Part shown: piece by piece, positions 17,332-28,347 of the stretch | Numbering within the stretch: position 1 is the first letter of the stretch | Layout of the letters: each line of letters begins with the position of its first letter | Assembly (NCBI RefSeq): GCF_902506295.1 | Contig: NZ_LR733312.1 | Coordinates: 2,060,089 to 2,124,088, forward strand | Source: Luteimonas sp. 9C | Lineage (GTDB): Bacteria; Pseudomonadota; Gammaproteobacteria; Xanthomonadales; Xanthomonadaceae | Reading direction: 5' to 3' | DNA: 64,000 nucleotides | Position numbers and translations under genes: made by a program | Notes under the pieces: model-generated | Database searches by the model: none | Told to the model about the DNA's origin: nothing | What the model saw: only the letters and a program-made list of their open reading frames with translations

Positions 17332-18201
17332 TCAGCCTTCGAACGGCGTGAGCAGGCGGAAGCGGGACTCTCCCTGATGCAGCGTGCCGGCGACCTGCGC
17401 GTCCGGGTTGAAGCCGGGCGGGTCCGGCATCGCCCAGGTCGGACGGGTCTGCGCGCCTGGCACGTATCCGAGCCACTGGCCGTAAGCCGGACCTTCCGGA
17501 CGCCGGGGGTCATCGGAGAGCGAGAAGTCAACCGGCACACGGACCACCCAGTGATCGCTGGAGACCGCGTCGCCGGTGGTCGGCGGCGAGAACGTCCACT
17601 CCCGGGCCTTGTCGATCGCCGCCTTCTCCAGGCCGCGGCGGATCATCTCCATCTGCCGCGCCGAGCCCAGCGCCGTCAGGTTGGTCTGCTCGGCTGCGAC
17701 GTCCTCCACACGGCCATCGCGCCCGACCTTGACCAGCAAATAGACCGTGCCCTTGCCGCCGATCTGCGCGATGTGCATCGGATACCGCGGCGGCTTCATC
17801 TCGATCGAGCGGACGCGTCCGGTGTCGTCCGGATCGTATTCCTCGCCGAAACTCGCGCTCTTGATCGCGATCTGCATGTTGCCGTCGTCCGCAGGCGTCG
17901 CCACCAGCCGGATGGTCATCTTCGCGCGCGCCAGCACCGCCGCGCCGTCGACGCGCACCGGTTCGAAGCGCAGCGCCGGCACCGCGCGCTCGATCAGACG
18001 CACGACGTAGTCGGGAAGCTTGTCCGGTTGATCGAGCGTGTGGGCGCTGACGCTGCCGTCGCGCGCGATGTCGACATGCCCGGTCACCAGCATGCTGCCC
18101 TCCACCTGCTGGCGCATTTCGCGCGCGCTCTGCGCCGCAGTCACCGACGGCACGAGGCAGGCCGTCGCGAGCAGTACACCCAGCAATCTTTGAAGTGTCA
18201 T
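17332..18201 (-). CDS. TonB C-terminal-domain (energy-transducer-like) secreted protein
   Basis: Protein of 289 residues with an N-terminal signal peptide (LLGVLLATACLVPSVTAAQS, about residues 6-25) and a TonB-like C-terminal domain at about 130-215: PPRYPMHIAQIGGKGTVYLL, then VKVGRDGRVEDVA and the closing AREWTFSPP. Unlike true TonB it has no long Pro-rich periplasmic spanner and the only hydrophobic segment looks cleavable, so it may not transduce energy to receptors. An N-terminal region (LVTGHVDIARDGSVSAHTLD) may be a second degenerate copy of the same fold. I chose ATG 18201; an ATG at 18258 would add 19 polar residues in front of the signal sequence. Confidence 0.78.
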   Translation of the reverse strand: MTLQRLLGVLLATACLVPSVTAAQSAREMRQQVEGSMLVTGHVDIARDGSVSAHTLDQPDKLPDYVVRLIERAVPALRFEPVRVDGAAVLARAKMTIRLVATPADDGNMQIAIKSASFGEEYDPDDTGRVRSIEMKPPRYPMHIAQIGGKGTVYLLVKVGRDGRVEDVAAEQTNLTALGSARQMEMIRRGLEKAAIDKAREWTFSPPTTGDAVSSDHWVVRVPVDFSLSDDPRRPEGPAYGQWLGYVPGAQTRPTWAMPDPPGFNPDAQVAGTLHQGESRFRLLTPFEG

Positions 18202-18279
18202 CACGGGTCCATCCTTGAGTGAGGACCCGACGGTACGCCCGGACCCCGGCCCGGACAAGCCGGGGTCAACCCTGTGCGG

Positions 18280-21200
18280 TCAGCGCTGCTCGCGCAGGAA
18301 CCGCGCCATCGATACGCCATCCCCGCTCTGGGGCGGCGCGAACTCGGCGGCGACGTCGATGAAACCGCGCATGATCGCGATCTCGCGCGGTGTGCGGTTG
18401 AGCGTATCGCGCAGGTCGGGATCGGCGCCGGCGCGCAGCAGGCGGCGGGCGAGCCGGAGCTGGCCGTGCAGGCCCGACAGGTGCAGCGGGCCGAAGCCGC
18501 GCTGGTCCTGCGCATCGAGCGATACGCCTTCGTCGAGCAGATGCTCCATGGCCGCCAGCGCCACGTCCTCGTCGCAGGGCGTGCCGGGTTCGGCGCGCGC
18601 CCCGAGCAGCAGCAGCAACGGCGTCACGCCGCCCGCCGCCGGGGCGTCGACCTCGGCACCTGCCAGCAACAGGGTGTCGAACAGCGCGAGCAGGCGCGGC
18701 CGATCGCGCGAGGTGAAGCCGTACAGCGCCGCGCAGTGCAGCGGGGTGAGCCCCTGCGCATCCGTCGCGTGGATGTCGGCGCCGGCGGTGAGCAGACGCG
18801 CGGCGAGATCCGGCAGGCCCAGCGCAGCGGCCAGCATCAGCACGCTGACTTCGCCCGGCAGGCGCTGGTCGAGCGAGACGTCCGCTGCCAGCAGGCGATC
18901 GACGACGTCCGCGTGGCGCATGCTGACCGCCGCCGACAGCGGCGTCGCACCGGACGCCGCGGCGCGTGCGGCGTCGGCCGCGCGTGCCAGCAGCAGATCG
19001 ACGACCTCGCGATGTCCGCCGCCGGCGGCGCGGAGCAGCGCGGTGCAGCCCTGGGCGTCTACGGTGTCGACCGGAAACCCGAGATCCAGCAGGCGACGCA
19101 CCGCCTGCGCATCGCCGGTGGTCGCGGCGGCCGGCAGATCGGCGGGTTCCAGCGCGCGGCGCGGCAACGTCCAGCCGCGCCAGTCGAGCCAGTCGGCGAG
19201 ATCGCGGCGGCCGGCCGACAGCGCAACGCCCAGCGGTGTCTGGCCATCGGCCGCACAGGCCGCCGGCGATGCGCCGTGACGCACCAGGACTTTCAGCGCG
19301 CCCTCGCGGCCGAGCGCGGCGGCGAGATGCAAGGCGGTCATGCCGCGGGCGTCGCGGGCGTCGAGATCGACGCCGTGGCCGACCAGGCGCTCGATCAGCC
19401 GCAGCCAGCCCAACCGCACGGCGAGCGACAGCGGCGGGTCGCCGGCCGACGACGGCGCGAACGGATCGGCACCACGCGCCAGCAGATCGAGCGCGAAGGT
19501 TTCGAACGTGCGCGCGGCCTGGTCGTCATCGCTGCAGGCTGCGAGATAGCGCGCCAGCGTGCCGGCGCCGCCGGGCGAAGCGCCATGACGCAACAGCGTC
19601 TGCAGGATCGGCAGATGCTGCGGCGCCGACGCCAGCAGCGCGCACAGCGGCGGCGCGCCGGTGGCATCGGTCACCTCGACATCCGCGCCCTGCGCGAGCA
19701 GCCATTCGATGCGGTCCAGCGACGGCGGCGCCTCGGGATCGAGCAACAGGCCGCCGAGCTCGCGCGCACCCAGCAGCCGCAGCAGCGGGCCCTGCTCGTC
19801 GAACCGGCCTTCGCGCAGACTGGCGCGCAGCAGCAGCACCGGCGTGCGGTCGCTCGCAGTGACGCCGTCCTCGTCGTCGCCGATGCCCAGGTTCACCGGC
19901 AGCGGGTACTCGGGATCGAGCAGACGCACCAGCGTCCAGCGGCCGGTCTCGGCGGCGCGATCGACGGGTTTGCGGCCATCAGCATCGGCGACGTCCGCCG
20001 GCACGCCGAGTTCGAGCAGGCGCTGCAGCAATGCGGCCGAGGGCAGTTCGGCGCTGCAGGCCAGCATCACCGCGTTGCGCCCGGCGACGTCCACCGCGGC
20101 GACATCCGCGCCAGCTGCGAGCAGCGCTTCGAGCGCCGACAGACGGCCGCCACGCGCCGCTTCGAGCAAGGGCGTGCGGCCGTCGCTATCGCGGCCGCGC
20201 ACGTCGGCACCGGCGCCCAGCAGCGCCGACAGGATGTCGTCGTGTCCCTGGAAGGCCGCGACATGCAGGGCGCTGCGGCGCTGTGCATCGCGCGCATCGA
20301 CGCGCGCCTTGTGCTTGAGCAGCAACTGCACGCCGGCCGCATCGTCCTCGTCGCCGCCAGCCGCCGCCAGCAGCGCCGGCGTCCCGCCTTCGACCTCGGC
20401 GCGGGCGCCGCGTTCGAGCAGGAATTTCGCGAGCCGCCAGTTGCCGACCGCGCATGCCATGCCGAGCGGGGTCAGGCCGTCATGGTTGCGCGTTTCGAGC
20501 TCGGCGGCGGCATCGCGCAGCAGCGCGGCGACCCCGGGGTCGGAGCTGCGGGCCGCCAGATGGAGCGGCGTATTGCCTTCGTGGTCGGTGATCCGCGGAT
20601 CGGCGCCGTTCGCCAGCAGGGTCATCACCGCGTCGGGCCGCCCGTGCCAGCTGTCGCGCGTCGCCGCGAGCAGCGGCGTCATGCCCGCATGCGCGGCGTT
20701 GACGTCGACGCCGCGTGCGATCAGTTCACGCAGCAGGCGCAGGTCCGGCAGCACCGCTGCCAGGACGGGCAGGCTGCGCTGGTCACGGTCGTCGCCCGCA
20801 GGCAGCACGCGCACATCGGCGCCGGCTTCGATGAGAGCCAGGGCCCGGTCGACGCGGCCGGCCCGGGCAGCGGCGTACAGCGCGACATCGGGCGCCGCAT
20901 CCATCGGCTCCATCGACAGCGCCACGGCGGGGTCGCCTGCCATTTCGACGATCTGGATCGGCATCGGCGCCGGCGGTGCGATGCGCTGCAGCACCGCGTG
21001 CAGGCCGAGCGACGCGAGCACGGTAAGGATCGCCACGCCTACGCGCGGGCCGATGCCACCGGCCGGCAACCAGGCCGGCACCAGCACGAGAGCGACGATC
21101 GCCGCCACGCACACCGCCGCACCGACCCCGCGCCAGTTGCCGGTCTCGCGTTCCGACAGCGCGCGCCAGTGCGCGCGCAGATCGCCGCCGTCGCGCTCGA

Positions 21201-21582
21201 GCCCGTGCCACAACGGCCAGGTGCGCCAGAACCCGATGACCGCAAGCCCGACCGCGACACTCAGCGCGAGCGCCGCACCCAGTTCGCCGCCCTGACGCAA
21301 CGCGGACAGGGGCCAGGCCACCAGCGCCGCGGTCGCGAGCGTGGCGCCACCCCAGGCACCGGCCAGCGACAGCAGATCGGTCCGCAGGGCGAGGCCGCCC
21401 GGCACCGTGCGCGTCCGCCACGACCGGATGACCTGCGCGAACGCGGGCTGCGCAAGCGCGCCGGCCACCGCGGCGAGCGGCCCACCGACGAGCGTCAGCG
21501 CCGCCAGCGCGAGGCCGGCCAGCAGGACGGGAAGCAGGGATCGGGCGAACGCGGCCGACGGCCGCTGCGCGGACTCAGGCAT
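18280..21582 (-). CDS. Large membrane-anchored ankyrin-repeat protein
   Basis: Protein of 1100 residues. The first about 205 residues hold roughly five hydrophobic segments (for example [75 protein letters not shown]). The remainder, from about 225 to the end, is a chain of around twenty ankyrin repeats with recurring G-x-TPLHLAA and LL-x-x-GAD motifs. This implies an inner-membrane anchor presenting a long protein-binding solenoid, presumably cytoplasmic. No enzymatic domain is seen. It overlaps the YcgL gene upstream by 8 nt. Ankyrin proteins of this architecture occur in xanthomonads, but no role is known to me. Confidence 0.88.
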   Translation of the reverse strand: MPESAQRPSAAFARSLLPVLLAGLALAALTLVGGPLAAVAGALAQPAFAQVIRSWRTRTVPGGLALRTDLLSLAGAWGGATLATAALVAWPLSALRQGGELGAALALSVAVGLAVIGFWRTWPLWHGLERDGGDLRAHWRALSERETGNWRGVGAAVCVAAIVALVLVPAWLPAGGIGPRVGVAILTVLASLGLHAVLQRIAPPAPMPIQIVEMAGDPAVALSMEPMDAAPDVALYAAARAGRVDRALALIEAGADVRVLPAGDDRDQRSLPVLAAVLPDLRLLRELIARGVDVNAAHAGMTPLLAATRDSWHGRPDAVMTLLANGADPRITDHEGNTPLHLAARSSDPGVAALLRDAAAELETRNHDGLTPLGMACAVGNWRLAKFLLERGARAEVEGGTPALLAAAGGDEDDAAGVQLLLKHKARVDARDAQRRSALHVAAFQGHDDILSALLGAGADVRGRDSDGRTPLLEAARGGRLSALEALLAAGADVAAVDVAGRNAVMLACSAELPSAALLQRLLELGVPADVADADGRKPVDRAAETGRWTLVRLLDPEYPLPVNLGIGDDEDGVTASDRTPVLLLRASLREGRFDEQGPLLRLLGARELGGLLLDPEAPPSLDRIEWLLAQGADVEVTDATGAPPLCALLASAPQHLPILQTLLRHGASPGGAGTLARYLAACSDDDQAARTFETFALDLLARGADPFAPSSAGDPPLSLAVRLGWLRLIERLVGHGVDLDARDARGMTALHLAAALGREGALKVLVRHGASPAACAADGQTPLGVALSAGRRDLADWLDWRGWTLPRRALEPADLPAAATTGDAQAVRRLLDLGFPVDTVDAQGCTALLRAAGGGHREVVDLLLARAADAARAAASGATPLSAAVSMRHADVVDRLLAADVSLDQRLPGEVSVLMLAAALGLPDLAARLLTAGADIHATDAQGLTPLHCAALYGFTSRDRPRLLALFDTLLLAGAEVDAPAAGGVTPLLLLLGARAEPGTPCDEDVALAAMEHLLDEGVSLDAQDQRGFGPLHLSGLHGQLRLARRLLRAGADPDLRDTLNRTPREIAIMRGFIDVAAEFAPPQSGDGVSMARFLREQR

Positions 21583-21847
21583 CGGTGCCCCAGTCCTCCG
21601 TCAGCGGATCGTGGACCAGGCGCGGCGGCATCTGCAGGTGGAACTTCTGCGTGCGCAAGCGCTCGCGCACGATCGCGGCGTCCTCGCGCTCGAGCCTGCG
21701 CTCGGGCGTCAGGGCCACGTCCAGCACGAACGTCAGCTCGCCCAGCTGTGCGCGCACCGCGTCGGGCAGGACGTCGAACGCATCGCGCTCGGCGAGGTAC
21801 ACATAAGTGTCCGCCTTGCGCTGGCTTTTGTAGACGTAGGCGTGCAT
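21575..21847 (-). CDS. YcgL domain-containing protein
   Basis: Small protein of 90 residues of the YcgL family (DUF709), function unknown. The family pattern is clear: [20 protein letters not shown] at the N-terminus, [20 protein letters not shown] and the [16 protein letters not shown] helix, ending in GFHLQMPP-type sequence ([14 protein letters not shown]). Start ATG at 21847. The 3' end overlaps the ankyrin gene by 8 nt. In other gammaproteobacteria ycgL lies near RNase D or min genes; here that context is missing. Confidence 0.92.
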   Translation of the reverse strand: MHAYVYKSQRKADTYVYLAERDAFDVLPDAVRAQLGELTFVLDVALTPERRLEREDAAIVRERLRTQKFHLQMPPRLVHDPLTEDWGTDA

Positions 21848-21945
21848 GGCCGAAGAACCGCGGAAACACGCTCGATTGTGCGGCAAAAGGCCGGGCTTGG
21901 GTATCGCGACACCGGGCGGATCGGCCTTGCGCGTCGACGTCGCGT

Positions 21946-22965
21946 TCAGTGATAGCCGGCGTCGGCGGCCACCTTGCCGCGGAAGACGCGATACGACCAC
22001 GCCGTGTAGCCCAGGATCAGCGGAAGCAGCACGATCAGCCCGACCAGCACGAAGCCCTGCGACGACGGCGGCGACGCCGCCTCCCAGATGCTCAATGACG
22101 GCGGCACGATGTTCGGCCACATCCCCAGCACCAGGCCGACGAAACCGAGACCGAAGAAACTGAGCGTCAGCAGGAACGGGCGCGCGTCGCGGCCCTCGCG
22201 CAGCGCCGCGCGGAACAGCCAGATCGCGTTGACCAGTGCCAGCACCGGCACCGGCGACAGCCACCAGAAATTCGCGCCCTCGAACCAGCGCGCCATGATC
22301 TGCGAGTCGAGGAAGGGCAGCCACACGCTGACCAGGCCCATGCACACGGCCACCACCAGCACCAGTGGACGGGTCGCCTTGCGCGCCAGCTGCTGCAGCC
22401 GGCCTTCGGTCTTGAGGATCAGCCAGCCGCTGCCGAGCAGCGCGTAGCCGGCCACCACCGCCGCGCCGGTCAGCATCGCGAACGGGCTGAACCAGTCCAG
22501 CGCGCCACCGGCGTACTTGCCCTCCTCCAGCGCCATGCCCTCGACCAGCGCCCCGAGGATCACGCCCTGCGCGAACGCCGCCAGCAGCGAGCCGAGCGCG
22601 AACGCCACGCCCCAGAAGCGCTTGCCGCGCCGGGCCTTGAAGCGGAACTCGAACGCGACGCCGCGGAACACCAGCGCGATCAGCATCAACAGCACCGGCA
22701 GGTAGAGCGCCGACAGCACGATCGCATAGGCGCGCGGAAACGCCGCCAGCAGGCCGGCACCGCCGAGCACCAGCCAGGTCTCGTTGCCGTCCCAGATCGG
22801 CGCGGCGGTGGTCATCATGTGGTCGAGCTGCTCGCCGTCCTCGGCGAACGGCGCCAGCACGCCCAGCCCCAGCACGAAGCCATCCAGCAGCACGTACATC
22901 AGCACGCCGAAGCCGATCACGCCGAACCAGATCACCGGCAGCACGGTCTGCAGATCGAGATCCAT
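21946..22965 (-). CDS. cydB: Cytochrome bd ubiquinol oxidase subunit II
   Basis: Subunit II of a bd-type quinol oxidase, 339 residues and highly hydrophobic, with the conserved [20 protein letters not shown] start region, [12 protein letters not shown] and the [10 protein letters not shown] motif. It probably pairs with the upstream CydA: the stop of cydA and start of cydB share one base (TGATG). About 98 nt separate it from the YcgL gene. No small CydX-like reading frame is evident right after it; the 98-nt gap is too short to exclude a very small one. Confidence 0.96.
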   Translation of the reverse strand: MDLDLQTVLPVIWFGVIGFGVLMYVLLDGFVLGLGVLAPFAEDGEQLDHMMTTAAPIWDGNETWLVLGGAGLLAAFPRAYAIVLSALYLPVLLMLIALVFRGVAFEFRFKARRGKRFWGVAFALGSLLAAFAQGVILGALVEGMALEEGKYAGGALDWFSPFAMLTGAAVVAGYALLGSGWLILKTEGRLQQLARKATRPLVLVVAVCMGLVSVWLPFLDSQIMARWFEGANFWWLSPVPVLALVNAIWLFRAALREGRDARPFLLTLSFFGLGFVGLVLGMWPNIVPPSLSIWEAASPPSSQGFVLVGLIVLLPLILGYTAWSYRVFRGKVAADAGYH

Positions 22966-24362
22966 CAGTCGTCTCCCACCGGGCCGTCGGCCGCCGAAAT
23001 CGGTCGCATCGGCGTGCGTTCGCCATCGTCGTGATCCGGACCATCGTCGATGGGCTGCGGGCCCTTGCGTATCATCTTGAGGATGTAGCCGCCGCCGGCG
23101 CCGAACACCACCGCATAGGCGATGACGAAGGCGGTCAGCGAGATGATCACGCTGGTGCGGTCGATGTCGCTGACCGCGTCCGCGGTGCGCAGCAGGCCCT
23201 GGATCGCCCACGGCTGACGCCCGAGCTCGACGACGAACCAGCCGGCCAGCACCGCGATGAACCCGCTCGGCGCCATCAGCCGCCACGCATCGAGCAGCCA
23301 CCGCGATTCGAACAGCCAGCGCCGGCGCCACGCCCACAGCGAGACGGCCGTGAGCAGCAGCATCGCCATGCCGATGCCGACCATGACCCGGAACGCGTAG
23401 AACACCGGCGCGACCGGCGGTCGCTCGTCGCGCGGCACCGCGGTCAGCGGCGCGATGGTGCCGTCCCAGCTGTGGGTCAGGATCACGCTGCCGAGCCGCG
23501 GAATCGCGATCTCGTAATCGTTGCGTTCCGCATCCACGTTCGGCACCGCGAACAGCACCAGCGGCACGCCTTCGCCGGGCTCGCTTTCGTGCCAGTGCGC
23601 TTCCATCGCCGCCAGCTTGACCGGCTGCATCTCGCCGGTCTTCAGGCCGTGCAGGTCGCCGAAGAATATCTGGAGCGGCACGGTGATCGCCGCGAACGCG
23701 ACCGCGAGCTTGAGCATCCGCGTCGCCGCATCGACATGTTCCCCACGGCGCAGATACCACGCCGCCACGCCGCCGATGACAAAGCACGTGGTGATGAACG
23801 CCGCCAGCACCATGTGCCCCAGTCGGTACGGGAACGACGGGTTGAAAATGATCGCCATCCAGTCGGCGGGATGGAACACGCCGTCGATCAATTCATAGCC
23901 CGCCGGCGTGTGCAGCCAGCTGTTGGCCGAGAGGATCCAGAAGGTCGAGATCAACGTGCCCACTGCGACCAGGCACGTCGAGAGGAAATGCAGCTTCTCC
24001 GACACCCGCCCCCAGCCGAACAGCATCACGCCGAGGAAGCTCGCCTCCAGGAAGAACGCGGTCAGCACTTCGTAACTGAGCAGCGGTCCGAGGATGTTGC
24101 CGGCGGCGATGCTCAGCGCCGACCAGTTGGTGCCGAACTGGAAACTCATGACGATGCCCGACACCACGCCCATGCCGAACGACACGGCGAAGATCCGCAT
24201 CCAGAAGAAATACAGCTCGCGCCACACCGGATCGCGCGTGCGCAGCCAGCGGAACTCGAGGAAGGCGAGCCAGCTCGACAAACCGATCGTGAACGCGGGA
24301 AACAGCACATGGAAGGAGATCACGAATCCGAACTGGATCCGCGACAACAGCAGGGCGTCCAA
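22965..24362 (-). CDS. cydA: Cytochrome bd ubiquinol oxidase subunit I, short Q-loop (CIO-like)
   Basis: Quinol-oxidising, haem-carrying subunit of cytochrome bd, which reduces O2 to water. 465 residues against about 520 in E. coli CydA, because the Q-loop is short; this is the form often called cyanide-insensitive oxidase (CioA). Visible: [20 protein letters not shown] (N-terminal haem His region), GTNWS, the KLAAMEAHW motif and [12 protein letters not shown]. No ATG gives the family N-terminus; the TTG at 24362 yields [11 protein letters not shown] with GGAG 8 nt before it, so I use that. Transcribed divergently from the S9 peptidase gene. Confidence 0.95.
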   Translation of the reverse strand: MDALLLSRIQFGFVISFHVLFPAFTIGLSSWLAFLEFRWLRTRDPVWRELYFFWMRIFAVSFGMGVVSGIVMSFQFGTNWSALSIAAGNILGPLLSYEVLTAFFLEASFLGVMLFGWGRVSEKLHFLSTCLVAVGTLISTFWILSANSWLHTPAGYELIDGVFHPADWMAIIFNPSFPYRLGHMVLAAFITTCFVIGGVAAWYLRRGEHVDAATRMLKLAVAFAAITVPLQIFFGDLHGLKTGEMQPVKLAAMEAHWHESEPGEGVPLVLFAVPNVDAERNDYEIAIPRLGSVILTHSWDGTIAPLTAVPRDERPPVAPVFYAFRVMVGIGMAMLLLTAVSLWAWRRRWLFESRWLLDAWRLMAPSGFIAVLAGWFVVELGRQPWAIQGLLRTADAVSDIDRTSVIISLTAFVIAYAVVFGAGGGYILKMIRKGPQPIDDGPDHDDGERTPMRPISAADGPVGDD

Positions 24363-24527
24363 GCGGAGCTCCAGTGGGCGGCGCTGGTGGATTCTGACCG
24401 CGGCGACGTGAAAGCACGATGCGGCGTGATGCCGCACGTCACGGCGCCGACCATGACCTTCGCCAGAGCAGCCCGGACGACCCGGCCCGTTACACTTCGG
24501 CCTCCTTGTCCGTGATGGAACCGTCGA

Positions 24528-26897
24528 ATGCGTCGACTGCCGTTGAGCTGGGTGCTCGCCTGTGCCCTCGTGTCTCCCGCCGTTCTGGCACAGCCGGCGC
24601 AGCCGCTGACGATGGAGCGGATCATGGCCGATCCGGACTGGATCGGCGCGCCGGTCGAAGGCGCGTGGTGGCGCTGGGACGGCCAGGCGGCGTACTACAC
24701 GCGCAAGCGCGAAGGCAGCAGCGTCCGCGAGACCTGGCAGCAGCCCCTGGCCGGCGGTGCATCTGCCCGCGTCGAAGATGGCGCGCGCGCCGATCTCGAT
24801 GCGCAGAACCCGATCACCGACGCCACCGGCACGCGCATGGCGTTCCTGCGCAATGGCGATCTGTTCGTTCGCGATCTGCGCACCGGCGCGCTGACCCAGG
24901 TCACGCGTACCGAAGCCCAGGAAGCGCAGCCGCAGTGGTCGACAACCGGCGGCCTGGTCTGGCGCGCCGGCAACGACTGGTTCGGCTGGGACGCGCAGCG
25001 CGGCACCACGCAGCTCGCAAGCCTCAAGGCCGAGGACGATCCGGCCAAGCCGCCGAAGGACGACGACCTGCGCGACCGCCAGCTGCGCATGATCGAAACC
25101 CTGCGCGTCGAGCGCGACCGTCGCGACGGCCTGCGCACCCAGAACGAAGCCTGGCGCCGCAGCGATGCCACGCGCGCGCCCGGCCCGGTGTTCCTGGGCA
25201 AGGACGTCACCATCGCCGGCAGTGCGCTGTCGCCGGCCGGTGATCGTCTGATCGTCGTCACCACCGCCAAGAGCGGCGACGAAGGGCGCGAGGGCAAGAT
25301 GCCGCGCTACGTCACCGAATCGGGCTACGAGGAATTCGAGGACGTGCGCACGCGCGTCGGCCGCAACGACCCGCTGCCGCACACGCTGTGGCTGGTGGAC
25401 GTGGCCAGCGGCCAGGCGCGTGAGCTGAAGACCGATGCCCTGCCCGGCATCGGCACCGACCCGCTGGCCGACCTGCGCCGCGCCGCCGGCAAGGACGCCC
25501 TCAAGGGCAACCGCCCCGTGCGTCTGGAACTCGACGGTCGCGGCGGTGGCGGCGGTGCGATCCGCTGGAGCGACGACGGTCGCAGCGTCGCGCTGTCGAT
25601 CCATTCGGTCGACAACAAGGACCGCTGGCTCGCCACCGTCGATCTGGCCGGCGCGACGCTGCACAGCCGCGACCGCCTGACCGACGCCGCGTGGATCAAC
25701 TGGGACTTCAACGAATTCGGCTGGCTGCCCGACAACCGCACGCTGTGGTTCCTGTCGGAGACCTCCGGCTATTCGCATCTGTATCTCAACGACGGCGGCC
25801 GCTCGCGCGCGCTGACCACGGGCCGGTGGGAAGTCTCCTCGCCGGTGATGTCGCGCGACGGCAGCCGCTTCTTCTTCCTGTGCAACCAACAGTGGCCGGG
25901 CCGGTACGAGGTCTGCAGCGCCAGTGGCGGCACCGTCAGCGAGCTCACGAAGACCGGCGGCATCGAGGATTTCGCGCTGTCGCCCGACGAGACCCGCCTG
26001 CTGCTGCGCACCTCCGCCAGCTACACGCCGCCGCAGCTCGCGGTGGCCGACGTCGCCGGCGGCGACGTGCGCGTGCTCACCGACACGCGCACCGCCGAGT
26101 TCAAGGCGCACGACTGGCTGCAGCCCGAATACGTGCAGATTCCGTCCAAGCACGGCGCCGGCACGGTCTGGGGCAAGTTCTACGCGCCCGAGACCTACGA
26201 GCCGGGCCGCAAGTATCCGGTCGTGCTGTTCGTGCACGGCGCCGGCTACCTGCAGAACGTCAGCGACCGCTATCCGAACTACTTCCGCGAGCAGATGTTC
26301 CACAACCTGCTGGTGCAGCAGGGCTACATCGTGCTGGATCTCGACTTCCGCGCATCCGCCGGCTACGGCCGCGACTGGCGCACCGCGATCTACCGGCAGA
26401 TGGGCCATCCGGAACTCGAGGACTACCTCGACGGCATCGACTGGCTGGTCGACAACCACCAGGCCGATCGCGACCGCGTCGGCATTTACGGCGGCAGCTA
26501 CGGCGGCTTCATGACCTTTATGGCGCTGTTCCGCGAGCCCGGCGTGTTCAAGGCCGGCGCCGCGCTGCGCCCGGTCACCGACTGGTCGCAGTACAACCAC
26601 GCCTACACTGCGAACATCCTCAACACGCCGGACATCGACCCCGAGGCGTACCTGAAGTCCTCGCCGATGGAGTACGCCGACCGTCTGCAGGACAACCTGC
26701 TGATCGCGCACGGCATGATCGACGACAACGTGTTCTACAAGGACTCGGTGATGATGTCCCAGCGCCTGATCGAGCTGCGCAAGGACAAGTGGGAACTGGC
26801 CAGCTACCCGCTCGAACGCCACGCCTACCAGCACCCGGCCTCGTGGTACGACCAGTACCGCCGCATCTACGAACTCTTCGAGCGCACGCTGAAATGA
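24528..26897 (+). CDS. S9-family prolyl oligopeptidase / dipeptidyl peptidase, secreted
   Basis: Serine peptidase of 789 residues. Signal peptide at 1-22 (LSWVLACALVSPAVLAQ). The middle (about 40-510) is a beta-propeller-like region with TolB/DPP-IV type segments such as LPDNRTLWFLSETSGYSHLY and SRDGSRFFFLCN. The C-terminal alpha/beta hydrolase carries the nucleophile motif GGSYGGFMT, an Asp in GMIDDNVFYKDS and a His in LERHAYQHP, so the catalytic triad is complete. Peptidases of this kind release dipeptides or small peptides in the periplasm and are numerous in protein-degrading xanthomonads. The stop overlaps the next gene (ATGA). Confidence 0.94.
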   Translation: MRRLPLSWVLACALVSPAVLAQPAQPLTMERIMADPDWIGAPVEGAWWRWDGQAAYYTRKREGSSVRETWQQPLAGGASARVEDGARADLDAQNPITDATGTRMAFLRNGDLFVRDLRTGALTQVTRTEAQEAQPQWSTTGGLVWRAGNDWFGWDAQRGTTQLASLKAEDDPAKPPKDDDLRDRQLRMIETLRVERDRRDGLRTQNEAWRRSDATRAPGPVFLGKDVTIAGSALSPAGDRLIVVTTAKSGDEGREGKMPRYVTESGYEEFEDVRTRVGRNDPLPHTLWLVDVASGQARELKTDALPGIGTDPLADLRRAAGKDALKGNRPVRLELDGRGGGGGAIRWSDDGRSVALSIHSVDNKDRWLATVDLAGATLHSRDRLTDAAWINWDFNEFGWLPDNRTLWFLSETSGYSHLYLNDGGRSRALTTGRWEVSSPVMSRDGSRFFFLCNQQWPGRYEVCSASGGTVSELTKTGGIEDFALSPDETRLLLRTSASYTPPQLAVADVAGGDVRVLTDTRTAEFKAHDWLQPEYVQIPSKHGAGTVWGKFYAPETYEPGRKYPVVLFVHGAGYLQNVSDRYPNYFREQMFHNLLVQQGYIVLDLDFRASAGYGRDWRTAIYRQMGHPELEDYLDGIDWLVDNHQADRDRVGIYGGSYGGFMTFMALFREPGVFKAGAALRPVTDWSQYNHAYTANILNTPDIDPEAYLKSSPMEYADRLQDNLLIAHGMIDDNVFYKDSVMMSQRLIELRKDKWELASYPLERHAYQHPASWYDQYRRIYELFERTLK

Positions 26898-27370
26898 CCG
26901 CGCCCGGCCCGTTGCCGGCGGTCGAGCTGCTGCGGCCGTCGCCGTGGAAGATGCTCGCGCTGCTGGCGATTTCGGCCGGGTTCGTGTGGATGGCGCTCGT
27001 CATCGGCGAGCGCCATCTGCTGATCGCGTGGCTGTGCGGTGGGTTCTTCGGGCTGTGCACGCTGGTCGCGCTGGTGTCGCTGCTGCCCGGCGCGAACCAT
27101 CTGCGGCTCGATGCCGACGGCATCGAGTTGCGCTCGCTGTTCCGGGTCACCCGCTGGGGCTGGCGCGATGTCGTGCGCTTCGGTCCCACGCGCGTGGGAC
27201 TGCACACGATGGTCGGGATCGATTTCGCCGACCACGTGGACGCCGCGGCGCGCCTGCGCCGCGTCAACCGGGGCCTGACCGGCTTCGACGGGGCCCTGCC
27301 CGACACCTACGGACACCGGGCGGCCGCACTCGCCGCCAAGCTGGAACGCTGGCGCCACGCGCACGCCTGA
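26894..27370 (+). CDS. Small membrane protein with PH-like domain (STM3941-type)
   Basis: Protein of 158 residues with two adjacent hydrophobic helices ([19 protein letters not shown] and [20 protein letters not shown], about 20-65), followed by a soluble PH-like part ([20 protein letters not shown], then WRDVVRFGP). Similar two-helix plus PH-like proteins are annotated as STM3941 family; function unknown. Start ATG at 26894 overlaps the peptidase stop (ATGA), so it is translationally coupled to it; whether it assists the peptidase is unknown. Confidence 0.75.
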   Translation: MTAPGPLPAVELLRPSPWKMLALLAISAGFVWMALVIGERHLLIAWLCGGFFGLCTLVALVSLLPGANHLRLDADGIELRSLFRVTRWGWRDVVRFGPTRVGLHTMVGIDFADHVDAAARLRRVNRGLTGFDGALPDTYGHRAAALAAKLERWRHAHA

Positions 27371-27431
27371 CGCCGTCGCGGCATTGACCCGGATCAATGC
27401 CGCCACACGGGCGCCGCCTACAATGCGGGCC

Positions 27432-28343
27432 ATGAACGATTTCGACACCGTCCGCGACTATCTGACCGGCCTGCAGGACCGGATCTGCCATGCGATCGAA
27501 GGCGCGGACGGCCGCGCCCGTTTCGTCGAAGACCGGTGGCAACGCCCCGAAGGCGGCGGCGGACGCACCCGCGTGCTGCGCGACGGCGCGGTGTTCGAGC
27601 AGGCCGGCATCGGCTTCTCCGATGTCTCCGGCACGGCGCTGCCGCCGTCGGCCAGCGCCAACCGGCCCGAACTCGCAGGCGCCTCGTGGCGCGCCTGCGG
27701 CGTGTCGCTGGTGTTCCATCCGCACAATCCGCATCTGCCGACCACGCACGCCAACGTGCGCCACTTCCGCGCCGTGCGCGACGGCGAAACCGTGGCCTGG
27801 TGGTTCGGCGGCGGTTTCGATCTGACCCCGTTCTACCCGGTCGACGAAGACGTGCTGCACTGGCACCGCACCGCGCGCGATCTGTGCGAACCCTTCGGCG
27901 GGCAGGCGCGCTATGAGGCGCACAAAAAGTGGTGCGACGACTACTTCTTCCTCAAGCATCGCAACGAGACGCGCGGCGTCGGCGGCCTGTTCTTCGACGA
28001 TCTGCACGGCGATTTCGACCGCGACTTCGCCTACATGCGCGCGGTTGGCGACGGTTTTCTCGATGCCTACCTGCCGATCGTCGAACGTCGCAAGCACGCG
28101 CCGCATGGTGAGGCCGAGCGCGAATTCCAGCTGTATCGCCGCGGGCGCTACGTCGAGTTCAACCTGGTCTACGACCGCGGCACGCTGTTCGGCCTGCAGT
28201 CGGGCGGCCGCGCCGAGTCGATCCTGATGAGCCTGCCGCCGCGCGTGCGCTGGGAGTACGGCTTCCAGCCCGGCGCGGGCAGCGACGAGGCCCGCCTGGC
28301 CGACTACCTGCGTCCGCGCGACTGGCTCGCCGAGCTGGCCTGA
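27432..28343 (+). CDS. hemF: Oxygen-dependent coproporphyrinogen-III oxidase
   Basis: Aerobic decarboxylation of coproporphyrinogen III to protoporphyrinogen IX in haem synthesis. 303 residues, as in E. coli HemF. Clear motifs: [78 protein letters not shown] at 27432 gives the usual N-terminus ([11 protein letters not shown]); an in-frame ATG 9 nt upstream is equally possible. The next gene starts 5 nt after the stop. Confidence 0.97.
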   Translation: MNDFDTVRDYLTGLQDRICHAIEGADGRARFVEDRWQRPEGGGGRTRVLRDGAVFEQAGIGFSDVSGTALPPSASANRPELAGASWRACGVSLVFHPHNPHLPTTHANVRHFRAVRDGETVAWWFGGGFDLTPFYPVDEDVLHWHRTARDLCEPFGGQARYEAHKKWCDDYFFLKHRNETRGVGGLFFDDLHGDFDRDFAYMRAVGDGFLDAYLPIVERRKHAPHGEAEREFQLYRRGRYVEFNLVYDRGTLFGLQSGGRAESILMSLPPRVRWEYGFQPGAGSDEARLADYLRPRDWLAELA

Positions 28344-28347
28344 GTCT

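Noticed and set aside
18199-18258. Longer start for the TonB-domain protein at 18258
   Set aside because: It would put 19 polar residues before the hydrophobic signal sequence; the ATG at 18201 gives a standard signal peptide.
18274-22098. Plus-strand frame of more than 1200 codons opposite the ankyrin gene
   Set aside because: Antisense shadow: its repetitive Arg/Gln/His pattern mirrors the ankyrin repeats, which are unambiguous on the minus strand.
22965-26834. Reading cydA as the end of a giant 1289-codon minus-strand gene
   Set aside because: The upstream 800 codons are antisense to the S9 peptidase; the TTG at 24362 gives the conserved CydA N-terminus with a ribosome-binding site.
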